From Bin95 sp965220855 (lineage in GTDB: Bacteria; Pseudomonadota; Alphaproteobacteria; Bin95), in contig CBDCQY010000001.1 of assembly GCA_965220855.1 (NCBI GenBank), forward strand, positions 1,798,001-1,862,000: a stretch of 64,000 nucleotides of DNA, in the 5' to 3' direction. Shown piece by piece: positions 59,667 through 64,000 of this stretch. Each line of letters opens with the position of its first letter. Positions within the stretch are counted from its first letter, which is position 1. Below the pieces are notes generated by a model. That model saw only the letters and a list, made by a program, of their open reading frames with translations, was not told where the DNA came from and made no database searches. Position numbers and translations under genes: made by a program.

Positions 59667-60614
59667 ATGCGCCCCGATGTGGCCTGTGTCGGCCTCACCA
59701 TTCTCGACATACTGGGCCGGCCGGTGGAGCGCATCCCCGACGGCGGCGATGTCGCCTTCATCGACGAGATCCGGCTGACCGTCGCTGGCACCGCCGCCGG
59801 CGCGGCCATCGACTGCGCCAAGCTCGGCCTGCGGGTGCTGGCGGCGGGCGCGGTCGGCGAGGACGAGAAGGGCGATTTCGTGCTCGACGTCTATCGCCGC
59901 CACGGCATCGACTGCGCCGCCATGCGCCGCATTCCGGGCGTCCCGACCTCCGCCACCATCCTGAATGTGCGCCCCAATGGCGACCGCCCGGCCCTGCATG
60001 TGCGCGGCGCTTCCGACCGTATGTGGGTGGACGAGGCCGATCTGGAGGCGATCTGCCAGGCGCGTTTCGTGCATATGGGCGGCAGCGGGCTGCTGGCGCG
60101 CATGGACGGCGAGCCGACGGCCGCGCTGCTCCGCCGGGCGCGGGAGCGGGGCGCGGCGACCACCTTCGACCTGATCGCGCCCGGCCCCGACGCCATGGAG
60201 ATCGTCGGCCCCTGCCTGCCGCATATCGACTATTTCATGCCGAGCCTGGAGGAGGCGACGGCGCTCTCGGGCGCTGCGACGGCGGAGGACGCCGCCGACT
60301 TCTTCCTCGACCGGGGCGTCGGGGCCGTGATCGTCAAATGCGGCGCGGCCGGCTCGCTATACGCCGCGCCGGGGGTCCGGCTGCGCACGCCCGCCTTCGC
60401 CGTCGAGGTGGTGGACACCACCGGCTGCGGCGACGCCTATTGCGCAGGCTTCATCGCGGCGCTGGCGCGCGGCTGGGACATCGAGCGCGCCTGCCGGCTG
60501 GGCGCGGCGGCCGGCGCGCTGGTCGCGACCGGCCTCGGCTCCGACGCCGGCATCCGCGATTTCGACGGAACCGCCGCCCTGCTGGACGGCGCGCCGACCC
60601 TGCCGCTTTCCTGA
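59667..60614 (+). CDS. PfkB-family carbohydrate kinase
   Basis: A 315-residue ribokinase-like enzyme. 'VAGTAAGAAIDCAKLGLRVLAAGAVGEDEKGDFVL' is the N-terminal substrate side and 'VVDTTGCGDAYCAGFIAALARG' the anion-hole/catalytic motif, with D in GD as base; the usual TGAGD reads TGCGD. It would phosphorylate the sugar or polyol brought in by the upstream importer. It starts 15 bp after the small membrane gene. Confidence 0.9.
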   Translation: MRPDVACVGLTILDILGRPVERIPDGGDVAFIDEIRLTVAGTAAGAAIDCAKLGLRVLAAGAVGEDEKGDFVLDVYRRHGIDCAAMRRIPGVPTSATILNVRPNGDRPALHVRGASDRMWVDEADLEAICQARFVHMGGSGLLARMDGEPTAALLRRARERGAATTFDLIAPGPDAMEIVGPCLPHIDYFMPSLEEATALSGAATAEDAADFFLDRGVGAVIVKCGAAGSLYAAPGVRLRTPAFAVEVVDTTGCGDAYCAGFIAALARGWDIERACRLGAAAGALVATGLGSDAGIRDFDGTAALLDGAPTLPLS

Positions 60615-60627
60615 GCCGGTTGCGCGG

Positions 60628-61905
60628 CTATTCGGCCGCCACCCTCACATCGACCTCGGTGTCGGCCGGGTCCTTGTGGAAGGAGCCGTCCTTCATCACG
60701 CCCAGCAGCGAGTCGGCGTCCTGCAGGATGGTGACGTCGGTGAGCGGGTCGCCCCGCACCAGCAGGATGTCGGCCAGATAGCCTTCCCTGATCTGCCCCA
60801 GCTCGTTGCCCATCATCATGATCTCGCCGCCGAGCTTGGTGGCGGCGACCAGCGCCTCCATCGGCGTGAAGCCGATCAGCTTGACGAAATGCTCCAGGTC
60901 GCGGGCATTGGTGCCGATCGGGTTCCAGGCGAAGCCGTAATCGCCGCCGGGCAGGATGCGCACGCCGCGCCGGCGCAGCTCCTGCATCGACTTGATGCCG
61001 CGCTCCAGCTCGTTGCGCACGCCGAGGCCGGCGGCGATCTCCTCGGTGATGCCCCAGTCGGAGGCCTCATAGAGGGTGGTGTACTGGATGCCGAGCGTGG
61101 GCGCGACGAAGATGCGGTCCTTCTCCGCCTCCAGCATGTCGAAGGCTTCCTCGTCCAGCAGCGTGGCGTGATAGATGATCTCGACGCCGTTGCGCAGGCA
61201 CATCTTGACCGATTCGGCGCTCCGGCAATGGCCGGCGACGCGCTTCTCGCGCGAGCGCGCCACCTCGCACACCGCCTTCACCTCCTCCTCGTTCATCACC
61301 GTGTGATGGGCGCGCGCCACCGGCACGAACTCGTCGCCCGAGGGGTTGATCTTGATGGTGTCCACGCCCTCGCGGCACATCTGGCGGCAGACGCGGCGGA
61401 ACTCGTCCGGCCCGTCGCAGACGATGGCGAAGGTGTCGCGCTCCATATGCCAGAGATTGACGTCGCCGAGGCCGCCCGAAACCGTGAGTTCGGGCGTCGC
61501 CGCCAGCATCCGGGGACCCGGAATGTCACCGGCGTTGATGGCGTTGCGGATCACGACGTCGAGACGCGGCTTGGCGGCGGCGGCGCTGCAGCCGGAGGTG
61601 AAGCCCTGGTCGAGGAAGGTGCGGGCGTTCTTCATCGCGCGCAGCGTGTGCTCCTCGGGCGGGATGAAGCCCAGCCCCTCCAGCGTGTCGGTGTCGCAGA
61701 AGGACACATGCATGTGGGACTCGATCAGCCCCGGCATCAGCGTCGCGCCGCCGGCGTCGATCACGCGCGCGCCGTCGCTGTCGGCCTTCGCGCCGTCGCG
61801 GGCGATCTGCCGGATGCGATTGCCTTGGACCAGAACGTCGCCCGTGAAGGGGTCCGCGCCGCTGCCGTCGATGATGCGCGCATTGGTGAACAGGGTATTC
61901 GCCAT
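60628..61905 (-). CDS. Amidohydrolase family protein (prolidase/imidazolonepropionase-like)
   Basis: A 425-residue metal-dependent hydrolase. Metal ligands are recognisable: 'LIESHMHVSF' (HxH), the Lys of 'VDTIKINPSG' that can be carboxylated, 'RVAGHCRSAESVK' and 'IIYHATLLD' (two His), and Asp in 'ILPGGDYGFAWNP'. 'GSGADPFTGDVLVQGNRI' and the final 'GYLADILLVRGDPLTDVTIL' are the composite beta-sandwich domain. The substrate is not known. Convergent with the PfkB gene, 13 bp apart. Confidence 0.88.
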   Translation of the reverse strand: MANTLFTNARIIDGSGADPFTGDVLVQGNRIRQIARDGAKADSDGARVIDAGGATLMPGLIESHMHVSFCDTDTLEGLGFIPPEEHTLRAMKNARTFLDQGFTSGCSAAAAKPRLDVVIRNAINAGDIPGPRMLAATPELTVSGGLGDVNLWHMERDTFAIVCDGPDEFRRVCRQMCREGVDTIKINPSGDEFVPVARAHHTVMNEEEVKAVCEVARSREKRVAGHCRSAESVKMCLRNGVEIIYHATLLDEEAFDMLEAEKDRIFVAPTLGIQYTTLYEASDWGITEEIAAGLGVRNELERGIKSMQELRRRGVRILPGGDYGFAWNPIGTNARDLEHFVKLIGFTPMEALVAATKLGGEIMMMGNELGQIREGYLADILLVRGDPLTDVTILQDADSLLGVMKDGSFHKDPADTEVDVRVAAE

Positions 61906-62251
61906 GACTTCCGCCTCCTTCGCATACCGTCGCCCCGCCCCGGACGCCCCGCCCGGAGGGGATGCGCTTTCCCCGATGATAGGCCCTCCGCTGCGTGCAG
62001 CGCAAGATTTCCGGGGGAGGGGGAGGCTAGGCGGCGCCCGGAGACTGCCTTGGCTCGAATATCAGCTTGCCTATGTCGTTGGGTCGCAGTATCGTAGAGC
62101 AGCGTTGACAAGAGGTAGACGTTGACGTTCCGTAATCGGGATTTAAACGTTCGGCAGCGAGGGTGCCCAAGGATTGGGCAGCATCTGCGCGACCGGCGCT
62201 TATGAGCGTTACGTTCACAAACATTTGACGGAAGCACTAGGTTGTTGTCAC
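61906..62251. other. Intergenic transition from GC-rich to AT-rich DNA
   Basis: No gene is supported here. Composition changes from the GC-rich upstream DNA to the AT-rich block that follows from about 62050. TTGACA at 62105-62110 and TTGACG at 62122-62127 resemble -35 boxes, but no well-spaced -10 follows. Confidence 0.5.
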
Positions 62252-62701
62252 ATGGCAATAAAGGAAGAGACGATCAGACACCCATTTAGAATTTCTGAAA
62301 GCGAGTTAAAGGCTCTGGAAAGAATTTTCCAAGAACAGGGGTGTGATGTCAAGATTTCCGCCCAATGTGTTGATAACATGGAAAGAGATTTTGCGAACAT
62401 TGAAGAATTAATTTCATATGAAAATTATAGAGAAAAGAAGATTGCGGGATTGAATATCAGAGCAACACATTCAAGGTTGCAGTCAGGTAGAGATTTAGAT
62501 GTGATTTTAATTATTAGGACAAAAGGAGTATTAGATTCAAATCCGTATATTTGTATTAAAATCGATAGTTCAGAGCAAAGAGTCACGTCTATATATCTGA
62601 AAATCAAGGAATGCATTAATAATGCAAAGCCTAATTATTGGTGGATAAAAGAGAAAATTCATTATGTGGCTTTATTGGTTTTCTTGTTTGTGCTGGATTA
62701 A
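62252..62701 (+). CDS. Hypothetical protein, AT-rich, possibly the 5' part of a frameshifted gene
   Basis: A 149-residue frame beginning 'MAIKEETIRHPFRISESELKALERIFQEQGCDVKI', with mixed helix-strand character and a C-terminal hydrophobic stretch 'IHYVALLVFLFVLD' cut by the stop. I recognise no family. A longer start at 62174 is open but has little coding character. The base composition is far lower in GC than the window. The next frame (62638) overlaps it by 64 bases and continues with membrane segments, so the two may be one gene broken near 62690-62700. Confidence 0.45.
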   Translation: MAIKEETIRHPFRISESELKALERIFQEQGCDVKISAQCVDNMERDFANIEELISYENYREKKIAGLNIRATHSRLQSGRDLDVILIIRTKGVLDSNPYICIKIDSSEQRVTSIYLKIKECINNAKPNYWWIKEKIHYVALLVFLFVLD

Positions 62702-62970
62702 CATATGAATTGGCAGAATTAGCAGATGTAAACAATTTAAATATGACGTTCAGAGAATGGATAATTTCGGCTATTCAATTCTCTACGCCGGTGACATATG
62801 GGATAATTTCTTGTTGGGGTTTTTTGAAAATCTTCAATTGGCTGCTTCCCTCAGGATTATTCCTTATAGGGAAAGAAATTGATAGAAATAAGCAATTGAC
62901 AGAGGGAAGAATGGTTGCATTAGGAATTTTAGGAATTATTTCTACAATTATTGTTGCGTTAATTCTGTGA
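62638..62970 (+). CDS. Hypothetical membrane protein, AT-rich, possible 3' part of a frameshifted gene
   Basis: A 110-residue frame with hydrophobic segments 'LCGFIGFLVCAGLTYELAEL', 'VTYGIISCWGFLKIFNWLLPSGLFLIG' and 'MVALGILGIISTIIVALIL'. No family recognised. Its first 20 residues lie on the same bases as the end of the preceding frame; a single-base indel would join the two into a roughly 240-residue protein with a soluble N-terminal half and three C-terminal helices. Confidence 0.45.
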   Translation: MVDKRENSLCGFIGFLVCAGLTYELAELADVNNLNMTFREWIISAIQFSTPVTYGIISCWGFLKIFNWLLPSGLFLIGKEIDRNKQLTEGRMVALGILGIISTIIVALIL

Positions 62971-63023
62971 TATCGGCAAGAGGTTGCCAAGTATGTTATA
63001 GGAAAATGACGTTGTAAAAATAC

Positions 63024-63305
63024 TTATAGCGTCGTCTCAGTGCTTACCGCCGCGATCTCCGCCCGGCGACGCTCCCAGGACTTTTGCAGGTTCAGCCAGA
63101 GCTGCGGCGTCGTGCCGAAATAGCGCGCGAGCCGGAGCGCGGTGTCCGCGCTCACGCCGCGCTCACCCTTCAGGATCGCCGTCACCCGGTTGGTCGGGAC
63201 GCCGAGCGCCCCGGCGAGCGCATCGGGCGCAAGCCCAAGCTCGTCGAGCTCCTCGCGCAACGCCTCTCCCGGATGCACCGGCCTCATGCCGTTCTCGGCG
63301 TTCAT
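63024..63305 (-). CDS. higA: HigA-family addiction-module antitoxin (no toxin seen)
   Basis: A 93-residue Xre-type protein: 'RPVHPGEALREELDELGLAPDALAGALGVPTNRVTAILKGERGVSADTALRLARYFGTTPQLWLNLQ' is the complete HigA consensus, with the helix-turn-helix at about residues 24-60. HigA normally represses its operon and neutralises the HigB ribosome-dependent nuclease. HigB usually lies just upstream of higA, but here the upstream neighbour is the dehalogenase-like gene and no HigB frame is visible in the AT-rich side either, so it appears orphaned. Confidence 0.85.
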   Translation of the reverse strand: MNAENGMRPVHPGEALREELDELGLAPDALAGALGVPTNRVTAILKGERGVSADTALRLARYFGTTPQLWLNLQKSWERRRAEIAAVSTETTL

Positions 63306-63332
63306 GTCGATCTTCCTCCGCAGCGGCGGTCG

Positions 63333-64000
63333 CTATTTACCCGTCGGCGGCGTCGGGCGGTAGTGGGGTGGGGGCGGGCGGCCTTCGGTCTGGCGCTGGC
63401 GGGCTTCGGCCGGGGTTTCCAGCGCTTCGGCGGCGGCGAGCGCCGCCTTGCGGTCGAGCGGGACCGGGGCGGGCGCATCGGGCGGCGGCATCCTGTCGGC
63501 GGGGTAGTAGGCGATCCGCTGCTTCGCCGCATCGACCTTGCGGTCGGGGTCGATGTCGCGTTCGTTGGCGCCTTTGGCGGCGCGGGTCACGCCATCGACG
63601 ATTTCGTGGTCCAGCCACCATTTCTTGGCCGGGTTGCGCCGCCCGTTGCCGAGCCGGTCGTCCAGCCGCACCGCGAGCGGCACCAGCGCCGGCTTCAGGA
63701 ACATGGCGTTGACGCCCGCCCAGCTCGCCATGCGCGGCAGCAGCCCGCCATCCAGATCCACCACCTTGTTGAGCGGGCAGGTCTTCATGCAGCGCCCGCA
63801 GGCCGAGCCGCGCATGTTGGTGAGCCGATAGCGCGTGCAGCGCTCGACATCCGGCTTCCACATCTCATAGCCGTTGAACATGACCTTGTCCCCGTGCGGA
63901 ATGGCGTCGCAGGGGCATTCCCGGTCGCATTTGTGGCAATGGCCGCAGAAATATTGCAGGCCGAAATCGATCGGGCGGTCCACTTCGAGCGGCATGTCGG
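63333..64000 (-). CDS. Reductive dehalogenase-like iron-sulfur protein, C-terminal part, cut by window edge
   Basis: The frame enters from the right edge and ends at 63333 (about 222 codons visible). It holds two [4Fe-4S] motifs in RdhA/QueG order: 'CGHCHKCDRECPCDAI' (CxxCxxCxxxCP) and 'C...CGRCMKTCP'. The text 'VDRPIDFGLQYFCGHC' and 'NGYEMWKPDVERCTRY' resembles the cobalamin-dependent reductive dehalogenases of aerobic marine bacteria more than epoxyqueuosine reductase. The C-terminal tail is Pro/Ala-rich. The corrinoid-binding part lies beyond the edge, so activity cannot be judged. Confidence 0.72.
   Translation of the reverse strand, partial: DMPLEVDRPIDFGLQYFCGHCHKCDRECPCDAIPHGDKVMFNGYEMWKPDVERCTRYRLTNMRGSACGRCMKTCPLNKVVDLDGGLLPRMASWAGVNAMFLKPALVPLAVRLDDRLGNGRRNPAKKWWLDHEIVDGVTRAAKGANERDIDPDRKVDAAKQRIAYYPADRMPPPDAPAPVPLDRKAALAAAEALETPAEARQRQTEGRPPPPHYRPTPPTGK

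Noticed and set aside
62105..62150. A sigma-70 promoter for the AT-rich gene pair
   Set aside because: TTGACA and TTGACG are present, but no -10 box lies at 16-18 bases from either.

Overview
The window is a high-GC chromosomal segment (most genes look about 65-70% GC) from an alphaproteobacterium. The placement rests on gene neighbourhoods typical of that class: argH - LptM-like lipoprotein - lysA - TIGR02302, argS - SPOR protein - nagZ, tatABC, the ubiquinol-cytochrome c chaperone next to a YceD/DUF177 gene and divergent from bamE, and a type II-C CRISPR-Cas9 locus of the kind found in this class. The many oxidoreductases, dehalogenase-type and transport genes suggest a metabolically versatile, probably environmental organism; genus cannot be read from the sequence.

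Layout. 0-6.4 kb: the start of a molybdopterin oxidoreductase (cut by the left edge), a small monooxygenase, tRNA-Phe, an acyl-CoA ligase convergent with a luciferase-like oxidoreductase, a membrane-anchored hendecad coiled-coil protein and a large MscS channel. 6.2-12.5 kb: tlpA divergent from the argH-lptM-lysA-TIGR02302 operon, then ruvX. 12.5-21 kb: a catabolic/accessory stretch with a tandemly duplicated small putative DNA-binding gene, FMN monooxygenase, nitroreductase, an outer-membrane barrel protein, cupin, acyl-CoA ligase, SDR and GST. 21-30 kb: housekeeping (dgt-like, argS, SPOR, nagZ, M50 protease, an ABC ATPase, tatABC, tgt). 30-36.6 kb: a solute-binding protein, an EamA exporter bracketed by direct repeats, a HicB-like gene, a three-subunit CoxSLM-type molybdenum hydroxylase and an SMR exporter.

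36.6-42.2 kb is the centrepiece: a complete type II-C CRISPR-Cas system. A predicted tracrRNA lies on the minus strand in the 200 bp before cas9, followed by cas9, cas1 and cas2 on the plus strand and an array of 11 repeats and 10 spacers of exactly 30 nt. Three signals (anti-repeat strand, a terminator between cas2 and the array, and an extended -10-like motif at the end of every repeat) indicate that the array is transcribed on the minus strand, towards the cas genes. The PAM-interacting part of cas9 sits in a sharp 360-bp dip in GC content, which suggests a mosaic gene.

42-49.4 kb: an outer-membrane barrel remnant, cupin, YceD, the cytochrome bc1 chaperone, bamE, a Trypco1-like protein with an arginine/aspartate/glycine tail, a TauD-type oxygenase, a metallo-beta-lactamase-fold hydrolase, an AraC-Ogt fusion, a methyltransferase and a broken GNAT gene. 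49.4-51.5 kb: an AT-rich non-coding island, a GntR regulator with operator-like palindromes and an IS630 remnant. 51.5-60.6 kb: cysS, a DUF2848 gene and a complete CUT1-type sugar/polyol ABC operon (two ATPases, binding protein, two permeases, small membrane protein, PfkB kinase) whose two ATPases carry complementary motif defects. 60.6-64 kb: an amidohydrolase, an AT-rich foreign gene pair, an orphan HigA antitoxin and the C-terminal part of a reductive-dehalogenase-like protein cut by the right edge.
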